Assembly: GCA_039566865.1 (NCBI GenBank)
Contig: CM076960.1
Coordinates: forward strand, 6,930,001-6,994,000
Direction: 5' to 3'
Origin: Aurelia coerulea
Taxonomy: Eukaryota; Cnidaria; Scyphozoa; Semaeostomeae; Ulmaridae
DNA length: 64,000 nucleotides
Positions 1 to 11,146 of this stretch are shown piece by piece. Under the pieces are notes generated by a model. That model had not been told where the DNA came from and made no database searches. It worked only from the letters and a program-made list of their open reading frames with translations. Numbering within the stretch: the stretch's first letter is position 1; every line of letters begins with the position of its first letter. The position numbers and the translations under genes were made by a program.

Positions 1-1521
1 GTCACTTATCCGTTCTTACTTTCATATCTCGGCTATTTGAGAAGTTAGTTTTCAATCAGTTTTATGAATATCTGGACGCAAATAAATCACTATATGAGCA
101 TCAGACTGGTTTTTGACTCTTGGTTGCCACTGCCCTTATGGCAAGCACCAATAATTGGTACCTGAATATAGATAAATGAAAATACTGGTCTATTGTTTAT
201 TGACTTGAAGAAGGCTTTTGACAAGGTTGATCATGAAATCCTACTAAAAAACTGAAAATGTATGGAGTGACTGGCCTGGAACATGACTGGTTCATATCAT
301 ACTTCGATAACCGTAAACAATGCTGCATGGTAGATGGCATTTCCTCTGATGTAAAGGGAATAAATGTTGGAGTTCCTCAAGGCTCTTGTCCTGGTCTACT
401 CTTATTTCTGATTTACATCAAAGATTGAAGGTGAAGTTGAAGGTGAAGTTGCGTTTTTCAGCGCCAAGCGCTGGGATCGCAGAAATAGAGCAGTCCTAAT
501 CGAGTCCGCGACCCTTTGTCATCATGCTCAAGTGGTATGGTCCTACCGGGTATCGAACCCACTCCGCTTGACTGTTCTGGTTGCAAAGTCAGAGGATTAC
601 ACCACTGCGCCACAACACCTTCAATGCGCCACAACACCTTCAGAATTTGCCTTTTTCCCTGCAGAAATCTCATGTGAGCATGTATGCTGATGATACGGCC
701 ATTTCCCTCTCTTAAAAAGCATTGATGACGTACAAAATGACTTGAACTCAGATCTTTTGAAGCTACAGGATTGGTAGCATGCAAATAAACTTTCCCTGAA
801 CGTTGTGAAAACGCAGGGACTTACCATAGGCTATGGTCCAAACATCCGTAAGATCGAAAGCCAGCCTGATGCTCAACCTTCAATAGGTGATCAGGACATT
901 GAAATGATTACCAATACAAGATACTTAGGTTTTCAGATAGACAGTCAACTCAATTGGGACAAACATATTGATACTATCAAGACCAAGGTAAATCGAGCCC
1001 TTGGACTATTCTAAGTATTCTAAGAAATATCTTCCATCTGACGTACTCAACAAAATGTATAGAGGAATTGGTGAGCCCCATTTCAGTTACTGCTGTTCCA
1101 TTTGGGGCTGCTGCAGTGAGTCAAAAATTGACGTCTTGCAAAAGCTCCAAAATAGAGCTGCAAGTATTGTAACGAGCAGCCCATACGATGCTTCTGCTGC
1201 TCCAATAATTGAGAATCTTGGCTGGTAAAATATCAGTAATCCTGTAAGAAAAGAGACAGCCACACTAACTTACCCTTTGAATTCGCGTGCCCCAGACTAC
1301 TTGAAAAATTATTCATGACATGTTCGGACGGTAGAGAGTGGTTGCTGAACTCGTCGGAAACTGATCTTAAGATACCACTCCTAAAAACTATCAATGGCCA
1401 AAAGGCTTTTTCTTATCGCGTTGTGAAACTGTGGAACAAGCTAGAACGAGAGACAAAATTGGCATCCTCCCTGGAAACCTTCAAAGGACAACTATGGACG
1501 GGGACAACTTTTATTTTATAA
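1..1521 (+). pseudogene. Decayed LINE reverse transcriptase, enters from the left edge
   Basis: Translation in shifting frames gives a non-LTR retrotransposon RT. From 15 on there is an RT N-terminal stretch (SVLTFISRLFEKLVF), near 195 the FIDLKKAFDKVDHEIL motif that carries the first catalytic Asp, near 370 the NVGVPQGS motif, and after the SINE the YADDTA catalytic box near 683. The C-terminal region follows at 805-1014 and 1001-1228 (one frameshift between them) and 1315-1521, with the usual LNWDKHI, HFSYCCSIWG and LWNKLERE patterns. Stops and frameshifts mean it is dead. The 5' part lies outside the window. The clade is probably in the CR1/L2/jockey group; I cannot settle it further. Confidence 0.85.
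426..640 (-). mobile_element. tRNA-derived SINE copy 1
   Basis: On the minus strand the unit has a pol III type 2 promoter: an A box TGGCGCAGTGG (602-612) and a B box GGTTCGATACC (549-559). An anticodon-loop-like stretch lies between them, and a conserved non-tRNA body continues to a CTTCACCTTCAACTTCACC tail at 426-450. A second copy lies at 60013-60198. Its 5' head is partly duplicated (GAAGGTGTTGTGGCGCA twice, 611-641). It sits inside the RT, between the IYI and LPF codons just before the YADD box, so it inserted after the LINE. Confidence 0.88.
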
Positions 1522-1665
1522 ATAGACTTAGTTTTGTATAATATTGTAAATTAGGCATATAAATTTCTTTTGTTCTTAGTTTTAGTGCTTATTATGTTTG
1601 CTTTAACAGGTCAGGTTGAAAAACCTATTTATATATGAAACCTATTTAACCTATCTAAATATTAT
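1522..1665 (+). other. Putative 3' UTR and tail of the edge LINE
   Basis: Non-coding AT-rich sequence follows the C-terminal RT fragment and ends near 1655-1680 in a short GAAATGAAAATGAAG stretch. A very similar TTTAACAGG...AAAATGAAAATGAAA ending follows another LINE tail at 20858-21055, which supports reading this as the 3' end of the same kind of element. Confidence 0.5.
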
Positions 1666-1699
1666 GAAATGAAAATGAAGCGAAACTTTCTCATTTCTT

Positions 1700-2990
1700 T
1701 TTGCTGCTATATTTGCCTATTGTGGACATGCATTATTATTATCATTATTATTGTTCGATGTTCACTCGGCGTTGATGTTGACTGGCGGTTAATTGCTGGA
1801 TAGCAGGCCAAGTCCCTTGGCATTAGGTATCGAGTACTTTTCTTTCTCAGGATCTTTGCAGTTCCTAACAGACAAGCTTTTTGTAAAAGTTCTGTGCCGC
1901 ATTCCACTTCAATTTTCTCCAACCAATTCTCAAAGTTCTTTCCAATGGTACCCAGAGCCCCAATGATTATTGGTACAATCTTAACTTCCCTTACATTCCA
2001 TAGCCTCTTAATCTCTCTCTTCAAGTCTTGATACACCCCAATTTTTTCCTTTTTTTCAATTCTTGTATCGAAGGGGCAGGATATGTCATTCAGCAAACAC
2101 GATTGATCCTTTTTGTTTTAAAAAACAATGTCTGGTCGGTTATGCTCCAGTCGATGATCTGTCTGTATGGGAAAATCCCTTAATAACCTAAAGTCTTCTA
2201 TCACAATCACACTCTTTACTTTATGGTTGTACCATCTATCTCCATGGTCTAATCCTAGTTTTTGACATAACTTCCAGTTGACAATTTGAGCTACCTTGTC
2301 ATGTCTCCAGCCTTTATATTGTACTCGTGCTTGCTACTGACACTCAGAAACAATGCGTGCAATTGTTTCATCCGCTTTTCCACACAGTCTGCATTCTTTT
2401 GATACATTTTCGTTGTAAATGATGTTCTTTACTGAGTTTGTTCCCACTGCTTGCTCTTGCGCGGCAAATATAATGCTCTCTGTTTCTTTCTTTAATCCTG
2501 CATGTTTTAACCAATTCCAGTTCTTATCCTTATCCATCAAATCTTTTGTAGCAGCAGCTGTTTGCCCATGTATCGGATTATCTACCCACCCATTCTTATG
2601 CTGTTCTTTGTTCTGTCGTTTCCATACTCTTGGGTCTTTGATTTCATTTTATCTCACTATTCCTTCTTTTTCAACCGATCTCATTATTTCGTGATCATTG
2701 TTCATCACATACCAGCCAAGACTGTTCTCCTCACTTCTTACAGTCTCTTCAGCTCCAATCAAACCCCTCCCTCCTTCCTGCCTTGTTAAACACAGTCGTT
2801 GCTTCTAGGGTGGAACGCTCCATACATTATTTGCAGCCATTTGTGAAAATGCATAAGAGCGTTGCTAATAGCCTCGTTCAGCTGAGTCATATATTTGGAC
2901 TGGTAACACAGACTGGTATTATCAGCATACATGAGCACAGTAACGATCAATTGATCCATTAATTTGTTCGCGAAAGTTTCTCCTCTTTTT
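1700..2990 (-). pseudogene. R2/R4/Dong-type LINE, 3' part (copy A)
   Basis: Read on the minus strand, the region starts near 2960 with a degraded YADN (YADD) RT box. A GGKGLIGAEETVRSEE-like stretch follows (about 2770), then KNWNWLKHAGLKKETE, then a CCHC zinc finger (C-X2-C, then H-X4-C; ORF 2334-2540). The end of a restriction-like endonuclease comes last (CPFDTRIEKKEK, IVPIIIGALGTIGKN, LLGTAKILRK; ORF 1707-2096). The CCHC plus restriction-like endonuclease order is known from R2-group LINEs, not from APE-type LINEs. The 3' end runs into a short (ATT)n-like tract at 1735-1755. It is 5' truncated and broken by frameshifts. Copy B at 49660-50560 is better preserved. Confidence 0.82.
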
Positions 2991-3517
2991 CGTCATCAAA
3001 AAGACAACGAGTTTGAATCATACCACATGTTTTTTTTATATTTTTAGCAGATAAAAATTAACAGTACAATGTTACCTCCTACTATACTCTCTAGTTACAA
3101 CTATAGGACACTACAGGGATAATACAAGGAGGGGCGAAGTGGCACGACTACCCCATGGCCATAACATGAAACAAAAAACGAGGACAATACTGGAAAAGTG
3201 TGTAAAGAAAGCAAACAAGGAGACAAAGAACAGAACGAACAGCATACGAACATTGAATTAAGCTACCATGGCAAGAAAGTCTTGAATTTCTACCTAGTGA
3301 TTCTTAGGGATATCGAGGAGAAACGGATAGATTCCTAACAATTTCACAAGGGAAACGTAGCATTTCCTTACCCATTTCCTTCGTCGGAAAACAGGAAGAA
3401 ACGGAAATTTCCGTTTCTCCCGAATTTCTCTTCAAGGGAGACTTCAAATTTTTTGTACGAAATTGATTCGAAATTCATCTTTTATTTCGAGATCAGCTCG
3501 AGATTATAGTGTTTTCG
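2991..3517. other. Unassigned sequence before the full-length LINE
   Basis: No coding signal or inverted terminal repeat was found. The right part (about 3380-3517) is probably the start of the LINE 5' region, because it shades into the 32-bp tandem repeats. The true 5' end and its target duplication were not located. Confidence 0.4.
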
Positions 3518-3670
3518 GTGAAACTTATTCGAAACTTAACTCTTCCCCAGTGAAACTGATTCGAAATTTAACTCTTCCCCAGTGAAACTGATTCGAAACT
3601 TAACTCTTCCCTAGTGAAACTGATTAGAAACTCAACTTTTCCCCCAATGAAATTGATTGTAAATTCATGT
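3518..3670 (+). repeat. 32-bp tandem repeats in the LINE 5' region
   Basis: About four and a half copies of a 32-bp unit with the core GTGAAACTGATTCGAAA(C/T)TTAACTC follow each other, the last ones more diverged. They lie upstream of the LINE ORF1. Tandem 5' repeats are common in LINE promoters, so a promoter role is plausible but inferred. A CAAAATGGCCGCC stretch with a following CACGTG (3770-3788) resembles a YY1-type site plus an E-box. Confidence 0.7.
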
Positions 3671-3895
3671 TGTATCATTCTAGATGAGCTGAAAATGCAT
3701 GTTTCTTTGAGGAAAACTTTTTTGAAACCCACATCTAATCATCTAATCATTTTTTTTTTTGCGAATGACAAAATGGCCGCCGCACGTGCAAAGTTGAAGC
3801 GGGAAGTAATGCCATGTTTTTCGCCGATGTGATTGGTTTTAGATGGTTTTATCATAAAGAAAGTTTCAGTTTTGAATATTATGAATTAGGTGAAT

Positions 3896-4733
3896 ATGAT
3901 TATGGCTGATGCAGAGGTAATTACTGCTGTTTGCAAACAGCTCCTTGCGATGCAGGAAAACAGCGTCACAAACATGGTGAAAGTTTTGATTGACGATGTC
4001 AAGGCTGATCTACGATCTTTGAGGAATGATATAAATAGCCTTCAAGTAAGTGCACAGTTTACAAGCACGCAAACTGAAGAGCTGAAGTCAAGGGTAGAAG
4101 TTATTGAGAGAAAGTACGCGAAAGTCGAAAAGGGCCTAACCAGCCATGAAAAGGACATTGATTTTGTTGTTGGTAAATGCGACTACCCCCGACTACCTAG
4201 AAAACCAGAGTCGCCGCAATAACATCAAAGTGATTGGTATAGATGATTCCAAAGACATGAATGAGTCATGGGAAGAATCCGAAAAGATTATCAAGGATAA
4301 GATTCGTGATCTTCTTCAAATTCAAGATGAATTGGTGATTGAGCGTGCTTACAGAGTGGGAAATTGGCCCAGAAAACGTGATGATGGGACAGAAGAATCA
4401 AGGCCAATCGTGGCGAAATTTCAATCTTGGAAGCAAAAAGAAATGGTTCTCAAAAAGGCAAGGGAGGTCAAGCCCCAGAACATAAAGTTTCTTGCCGATT
4501 TCAGTCAATTGACTCTAAATCGTCGCAGAGATCAGGTTCCTGAGTTGATTAAAGCCAGGGAAGCAGGCCACACAGCCTATTTTGTTGCAGACAGACTCAT
4601 TGTAAAGCCTCTGAATCTTCACAATAAGAACAGACCAGGAGGGTCACAGCGTGGAGCTAGGCGCAATCCTACAACTAATCAGAATTCTCGTGAAAATGAT
4701 GCTGAAGGTGATCCTGAGATTTCTTTTTCATGA
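3896..4733 (+). pseudogene. LINE ORF1 protein (coiled coil plus L1-like RNA-binding region), one frameshift
   Basis: ORF1-type RNA chaperone of a LINE. The first part (ATG at 3896, then another at 3902) is a predicted coiled coil with heptad-like spacing (SLRNDINSLQVS, EELKSRVEVIERKY, SHEKDIDFV). The second part begins with YLENQSRRNNIKVIGI, the hallmark of L1-like ORF1 proteins (transposase_22 type). It continues with an RRM-like segment and a basic C-terminal domain (VIERAYRVGNW, RPIVAKFQSWKQKE) and a Gly/Arg/Asn-rich tail. The two parts are in different frames and overlap at about 4146-4222, so one indel near 4185 breaks the gene. ORF2 starts 147 bp after its stop. Confidence 0.85.
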
Positions 4734-4880
4734 TGATTTGAACCATTTGAACCTTACATGAAATGGTCATTTGTTGTGTTAATTTGGGTACAAATCCTAT
4801 AAGATTTGTGTTTCTTATCTGAATCGTTTGATTTTTCCTTTCAGTTAGCTTACTCCAAAAATATCAAATAAGTATCAGAG

Positions 4881-6939
4881 ATGAGTAAATCTCCAAGAAA
4901 TCCTTGTGGCATCTGCCATAAAATTGTTAATGATAATCAAAAGTATCTATCCTGTAGTAAATGTAGTTTCCGGATTCACATAAAATGCAATGATATATCT
5001 ATTGCGGAATACCAGGTACTCAAAAATAGGTCTCCTGATGTTCTATGGCTTTGCAGCAATTGCACGACAGCTGATCATGAGTCAATGTTCCCTTTTAGCA
5101 AACTCGAGAATGAAGAATTGTCCAATCTTTACGGTTTTGATTTTCCCTCTTTTGTTGACTTAACACCATCCTTTGAAATAATTTCAAATCTCACAAATTT
5201 ACCAAATCTGGAAGATTACGATGTTGATGAACACTTACCAGCAAACATAAATTCTAGTTATCACACTCTTCAAGATCTGTCTAAGTATGAATCTTGCGCT
5301 AATGACTTATCTATATTTCACATGAATGATCGTAGTCTTTCATGTCATTTTGATGATCTTGTTTATACGTTGGCAACTCTGAAAGTAAACTTTGACGTTG
5401 TTGGTGTGTCAGAGATTTGGGATTCTGTTGAAAATCCTTTGAAAACGAATGTTGAAATACCTGGATATGAATTTTTTTCTTGCCAGTCACACAGTCAAAA
5501 TGGTGGTGTAGGTCTTTACGTATAGTCTGGCCTTAATCCAACTCACAGACCAGATTTGAGTAGAACTAGTGAAGATTATGAGACTGTTTGGGTTGAAGTA
5601 GAAAATAAGAAAGGCAAAAATTATTTGTTTGGTTGTGCTTATCGTCACCCTAGTTCATATTCCTGAAAAATTCAATGATTACTTACAAGATATTCTATCA
5701 ATTTCTAATGTTTCTCATAAGCAGCTATTCATTGTTGGTGATTTCAATCTCAATCTCTTGAATTACGATTCGCATACACCCACTGCAAGTTTTATAAATT
5801 TACTTTTCTCCAAGCAACTACTTCCTTATATTATACATCCATCAAGAGTAACTGAAAATTCTTCAACTCTTATTGACAACAAATTTGCTAATTTGTCAGA
5901 TCAGGTGACTTTAAGTGGAAACATCTTAACCCAATTAACTGATCACTTTCCACAGTTTTTGATAGTGAAGAATGCAGGTATCGTTTACAAGAATTTGTCA
6001 TATTACCAGCATGACTATTCTAAGCTCAATGAAGAAAAACTGTTAAATGATTTTGATAACCTTGATTTTGCTTATTTGAATGATAGTACCCTTGACACAG
6101 ATGCTAAATTCAACAGATTTCTCCATGCTCTTGACAACTTAGTTAGCACTCATGCTCCATTGAAGAAACTCACAAAGAAAGACATTAAATTCAGAAATAA
6201 ACCTTGGATTAACAGTAAAATTCAAAAGATGATGCACCTTAGAGATAAATTGCTAAAAAAGCTTAAGAAACAAGAAGATCAGCCAACCAGAGATTTATTT
6301 AAGAAGTTTAGAAATCGTATTAGTATTGCCCTGAAAGAAAGCAAAGCAAGTTACTTTTGTAACTACTTTCAAACTAACAGCAACAATATGAAACAGTTAT
6401 GGTCAGGTATTAAATCTATTATAAGCATTAAAAAATCTAGTAATGTAAATATTATAAGTAAATTAAAGGATTCAAATGATAACCTCACAATTGATCCTGC
6501 TGTTATTGCAAATACTTTCAATAAATTCTTTGTTAATGTTGCTCATGATGTCACAAAAAATTTGCCAAGGCCTACTAAATCTCGATTACATTTCATGGCT
6601 AATAGAATTGACAAATCTTTCTTCATTTCACCTTCAGTCCCAGTTGAAATATCTGATATCATAGGCTTTTTAAAGGCTGGAAAATCTATTGGCCCAAACA
6701 GTATTCCTGTCAAGATCTTGAAACTTCTGTGCCCACTTTTATCAACTCCTCTATCTCATATAATAAATGAATCTTTCCAGTCTGGCATATTTCCAGAAAA
6801 CATGAAATTAGCTAAAGTCATCCCACTTTTCAAGAAAGGTTGCCCATCCACAGCATCTAATTATAGACCAATATCTCTCCTTTCAATCTTCAGCAACATT
6901 ATTGAAAAAGTAATGTACAAAAGACTATATAATTTTCTA
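4881..6939 (+). pseudogene. LINE ORF2, part 1: PHD finger, APE endonuclease, start of RT
   Basis: ATG at 4881. Residues about 10-65 hold a PHD-like zinc finger (CGIC, CSKC, H-X2-C, CSNC). An apurinic-type endonuclease follows, with LSIFHMNDRSLS, VVGVSEIWD, IVGDFNLNLL and LTDHFPQFLI motifs. After a long linker with NKPWIN and SYFCNYF patterns comes the RT start (GPNSIPVKILK, LAKVIPLFKKG, NYRPISLLSIFSNIIEKV). It is broken by a stop at 5523-5525 and a frameshift near 5665, and a conserved Asn of the first endonuclease motif reads Asp (MNDRS). The ORF is cut at codon CTA (6937-6939) by the TA-flanked element at 6940-8663, and reads on in phase at 8666. Confidence 0.88.
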
Positions 6940-7184
6940 CAATCCTGGCCAAAAGAAGCTGGGACGCAGGCAAATTTCAGTGTCTTCATGATGTTTCCTA
7001 AAATATCGAGGAGAAAACATACGTTTAGAGTCTCCTAATCCCCCCTTCCCCCTACTTCAATTTTGAGAAGGTCGAAAGGCGTTTGATTCAAGCAACTTTG
7101 AGAAGGGGGGAGCGGGGGGCACGTAATCAAAGACCGAAGTAGTGCAATTTTATGATTTGTCCCAAGTATTTTGGCCAAGATTGT
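6939..7184 (+). repeat. Left 246-bp direct repeat of the composite element
   Basis: Starts ACAATC and ends GATTGT. It contains a G/C-rich inner stretch (CCCCCCTTCCCCC near 7040 and GAAGGGGGGAGCGGGGGG near 7102) that could fold back on itself. The matching copy is at 8419-8664 in the same orientation. Confidence 0.85.
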
Positions 7185-8663
7185 CTGAAAAATTGCTTTC
7201 ACTACCTATCATATATGTTTCTATGAATCCAAATCTACTTGTATCAGACAATTTCTTTCACTATGAATGGATAGCCACTAACTGTGGGCTTAACTCCAGA
7301 GTACTTCAGATGTTAATGTTTTCATTGTTACTGGTTTATCCATCAGAACTATGACGTCATCAAATTATGCAAAATTTTCCCATGACGTTCAGCGAAACTC
7401 CTCTTGTGCACGAAACCTGCTAATGATTTTCGCCTGAAAACATCACAGTTATCAAAGAGAACTGAAAACAAAGTTCCTTTTGAATCAGTGCAAATTCTGC
7501 GCCTCCGCAGTGCAATTGTCTTATTTTCAAAATTCGCTCCACCAAACTTGCATTCACCCTGGACGGCATTGAATGGTCTATTGTGCCCGATGAATTGTAA
7601 TCCACAACTTTTTGTTGAAGAAGAATATACCTGTTGCATAGCAGCAAGGCGGATTTGCACAGTCTGGAAAATTGAGAAAAGGATCAAATTTATCAACGCC
7701 GCTCCCTACTTTAAACATTAATAACGTCGGCAACGTTTGCCCTATTCTAACAAATTTTGTCTCATTTTAATGAGAAAAATGAGCTTTATTAGCCTATAGC
7801 AGTATTTGCATCGATATTTTCGTGAAATATGATTTCTGACGGTTCTCAATAGAGTTCAAAAGAAACTTATCCGGAACTGTTTATTTTAAGTTTTTTAATT
7901 TTGGAGCGCCGTGACATTTCCACCTTCCAGGCAATTTTTACTTGGTTTTTTTGCATGAATAGGAAGACTTTGATGTTAAAATGTGGAATCAGACGAATTT
8001 GCCAAAAAAGCGTGACTTATCCCAAAATTATGGGGCATTTTTCTGTGGAGCGCCGTTGTGAGAACCGAAGAATTCACAAGAAACCGGACCTCAAACAATG
8101 AGCCCAAAAGCTTTCTTGCAATGATAAGTCATTTTCAAAGAGCAGCGGAGTACACAATCTTACGATAGCGGAAGAAAGCTCAGAATCCTAATGTATGTCA
8201 CTTTTTATAAGGGAATCTTTATGTGAGTGAAAATTGCAGCAATTTTGCCACGCCCATTTTTAAGAAGGTGCTCAGCGAATTTAACGAACAACGCCTATTA
8301 CGGCATAGATAGCTGAGAACTCACTTCTTGTGTTGGGGATGACGGTGTTAAAATTTCACACAGAAATCTCTATGGGTTCTCAAGCTATATGGTATTATTT
8401 GTTATCAATCATTTTCAGACAATCCTGGCCAAAAGAAGCTGGGACGCAGGCAAATTTCAGTGTCTTCATGATGTTTCCTAAAATATCGAGGAGAAAACAT
8501 ACGTTTAGAGTCTCCTAATCCCCCCTTCCCCCTACTTCAATTTTGAGAAGGTCGAAAGGCGTTTGATTCAAGCAACTTTGAGAAGGGGGGAGCGGGGGGC
8601 ACGTAATCAAAGACCGAAGTAGTGCAATTTTATGATTTGTCCCGAGTATTTTGGCCAAGATTG
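6940..8663. mobile_element. TA-flanked composite element with 246-bp direct repeats
   Basis: Begins CAATCCTGGCCAAAA and ends TTTTGGCCAAGATTG, a 15-bp TIR with one mismatch, between TA dinucleotides at 6938-6939 and 8664-8665. Removing the element and one TA restores the LINE frame exactly (codons TTT CTA GAA TTG), which proves a 2-bp duplication, the hallmark of Tc1/mariner. The two ends are 246-bp direct repeats (6939-7184 and 8419-8664) that look almost identical; I saw one difference, A/G in CCC(A/G)AGTATT. Each repeat carries both TIRs, so each is a complete short element. The interior (7185-8418) has no recognisable transposase. Confidence 0.82.
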
Positions 8664-8664
8664 T
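8419..8664 (+). repeat. Right 246-bp direct repeat of the composite element
   Basis: Same length and orientation as the left copy. It is preceded by TTTTCAG, while the left copy is followed by CTGAAAA, so the inner junctions are themselves inverted relative to each other. Confidence 0.85.
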
Positions 8665-9681
8665 AGAATTGCATCAAATCTTGTATTCCATGCAATTTGG
8701 CTTTCGTGCCAGCCACTCTATCAACCATGCTCTTGTTAGCATAACTGAAACAATAAAAAATTCTTTAGATAATAAAAAAATTGGTTGTGGTATTTTTCTT
8801 GATCTGCAAAAAGCTTTTGATACTGTGAATCATAACATATTTTTAATGAAACTTGAACATTATGGAATAAGAGGAACTGCTTTAGATTGGTTTAGATCTT
8901 ACCTTTCAGACAGGAAGCAATTTGTTTGCGTCAATGGGTCTAACTCTCATTCTCTCAATATAACTAGTGGGGTGCCCCAAGGCTCTGTACTTGGTCCTCT
9001 CCTTTTTCTGATTTATATAAACAATTTACCAAAATCTTCCTTGCAGATGATACAAATATTTACTATGAAGCTAATAACATTGATGTTCTTCAAAGAGTAG
9101 TTAACAAAGAACTAAAAAAAGTTAAAGCATGGCTTGATGTTAACAAGTTGTCACTAAACATAGAGAAAACTAACTTTGTTGTATTTAAATCTCCCAGGCA
9201 TTCCTCTGCAAATGTAAACATAAAGGTTGGAAAGCAACCTATAAAACAAACTAAGTATGTTAAATTCCTTGGTATACTTTTAGATGAACATCTAAATTGG
9301 AAATATCATTTGCTTGAACTTTCCAAAAAACTAGCTAGAACTTGTGGCATGTTTTTTAAAATACGGCATTTTTTGCCAATCAATGTTTTGATTTGTTTAT
9401 ATAACTCTTTATTTTCCTCTTTTCTTCAATATGGTATTATAGTTTGGGGCCTTACATATGATTCATATGTCAAGCCAGTTTATTTGCTACAAAAGCGAAT
9501 AATAAGAGCCATAGCATTTGAGCATTTCACCTCACCTGCAACCTTCTGCTCCCATCTTTCTTGATCTGAAAATCTTACGGCTTTCTGACCTTTTCCAATT
9601 CAAGCTACTTTGTTTTATGTATGAATGTATTAATAGAACTTCCCCTTCTCATTTCCATAATTTCTTCACGCCAGTGGCATC
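8664..9681 (+). pseudogene. LINE ORF2, part 2: RT catalytic core and thumb
   Basis: Continues the RT from part 1: MQFGFRASHSINHAL, IFLDLQKAFDTVNH (first catalytic Asp), SGVPQGSVLGPLLFLIYINN, then FLADDTNIYY (catalytic AspAsp) after a small frameshifting deletion near 9030. The thumb region follows (LSLNIEKTNFVVFKS, KFLGILLDEHLNWKYH, LQYGIIVWG), with another frameshift near 9530. The reading breaks at PVAS (9681), where the Gypsy element is inserted, and resumes at 14590. No RNase H domain is visible. Motifs resemble the CR1/L2 supergroup. Confidence 0.88.
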
Positions 9682-9830
9682 TGTAAGATTATGCAAGATA
9701 GATGCAAAGAAGATCAACTAATCGCGTGGCCTAGTCCGCCATGATTATCCGAATTATACCTAACAACAGCAACAACAAATATATATACATAACAGCAACA
9801 GCAACAACTACATAATATAAGAACGTCACA
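9682..9830 (-). repeat. Gypsy 3' LTR
   Basis: 149 bp, paired with 14441-14589. It contains a CAACAGCAACAACAA-type simple stretch in which the two LTRs differ. TG/CA ends are present on the minus strand. Confidence 0.92.
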
Positions 9831-9953
9831 TCTTCCCTTCTCAATAAAGCAGAAAAACACAAGAGGGCTCTTTAGCTCTCTAACAGCAACAAAACAAAAG
9901 AAAATAAGGCTTAATTTAAAAACTTAAAATGTTAGTATTGTTCGCATCTTATA

Positions 9954-11146
9954 TTAATAGTAGTCCGGACGATTGATTATGCGTCCACTCCTGGTCTTCG
10001 TGGGTTTGCATGTTTCTTGGGCTTTGCAGTTTTCTTGACCCTCTGTTGCATTGCTTTGGGATACTTCGGGTGTGTCTGCTTGTTCCTCTGACTCTATCTG
10101 GGTTTCTGATTCAGTTTCTCTTTCGTGGTTTACATTACCAGGTCTTATTTCCTCATTCGTTGGGGACGGGGCGTCTACCACTTCTCCATCAATGTCATCA
10201 AATGTTTCCATGGATGTTCTCAGGAATCTTCTGTTTCGTCTGAGAACCATCCCGTCCTCTCTCTTCACGATATACGATCGTATATCGGCTTTTCTTAATA
10301 TTTTTCCTTTCTTCCAACGACCAGAGCGATCTTGTTTACTTGGTTGTATCCGTACAATGTCATTTTTCTTAAGCTCTGGGAGTTCTTTGCTGCCTCTGTT
10401 ATAGTACTTGGATTGTACTTGCTTCCTTTCTGTGAGCTTGTCACTGACTCCTTTTTGTGTTTCAGGCTTTAGGAGTTGTTTTGACGTTGGTAGCAAGGTT
10501 CTCATGCGACGGCCAAACATTCTCTGTGCTGGTGAGGAGTCCATTCCTTCAGATGGTGTATTCCTCCATTCTAGAAGTGCAAGGTAGAAATCCGTCTTTG
10601 CATCTTTCGCCTTTTTCATCAGCATCTTGGTGGTCTTAACGGCATTTTCAGCTTTCCCATTGCTTTGTGGATATTCAGGTGAGCTCGGGGCTCTTTCGAA
10701 TTCGTAGGATTTCGCAAATTCATCAAATTCATAGGATGAGAATGGCATGTTATCACTGATCAGCTTTTCAGGAATTCCATGGGCTGAGAAGTGTCTTTTT
10801 AGCTTAAGAATGACTTCTCCAGCTGTCTTGTGGTATAACCTGTCAACTTCAAAATAATTCGAGTAACAGTCCACAGTGCACAAGAAATCTTTGTTGTCAG
10901 TGGTAAATATATCAGCGGCAATGAACTGCCAAGGGCGTGCAGGGATTTCACGGCATATCAGTGGCTCTTTCTGCTGGTTATTTTGAAAAGTGTTGCATGT
11001 TTCACATTTTGCAATGTAATCTGTTAAATCTTTATTCATACCAGGCCAGTACACAACTTCACGTGCTCGTCGTAGACAGCTTTGGATCCCAGTGTGGGCT
11101 ACGTGCAGCTTTTCTCTAATCTTTTTGCGAAGATGCTCTGGAATGA
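9954..11146 (-). CDS. Gypsy integrase part of pol (after the inserted MITE)
   Basis: C-terminal part of the Gypsy polyprotein. Reading from the insertion site (11137 downward), the HHCC zinc domain is complete: LHVAHTGIQSCL ... VVYWPGM ... CETC. The catalytic core shows D in FIAADIFTTD, D in EKLISDNMPFSS, and E in PQSNGKAENAVK. The C-terminal SH3-like region follows (NDIVRIQPSKQ, GRWKKGKIL) with an acidic/Ser-rich tail ending RSGRIINRPDYY. The segment from 11054 down is open; the piece above it was joined to the RT-RNase H ORF before the 238-bp element inserted. It lacks its own start, so it is not expressed normally here. Confidence 0.88.

Noticed and set aside
6939..8664. LTR retrotransposon with 246-bp LTRs
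   Set aside because: Ends are not TG...CA, no primer-binding site or polypurine tract, the duplication is only TA, and each repeat carries its own TIRs.
10010..10639. Plus-strand ORFs opposite the Gypsy integrase
   Set aside because: Antisense shadows of the real minus-strand integrase frame.
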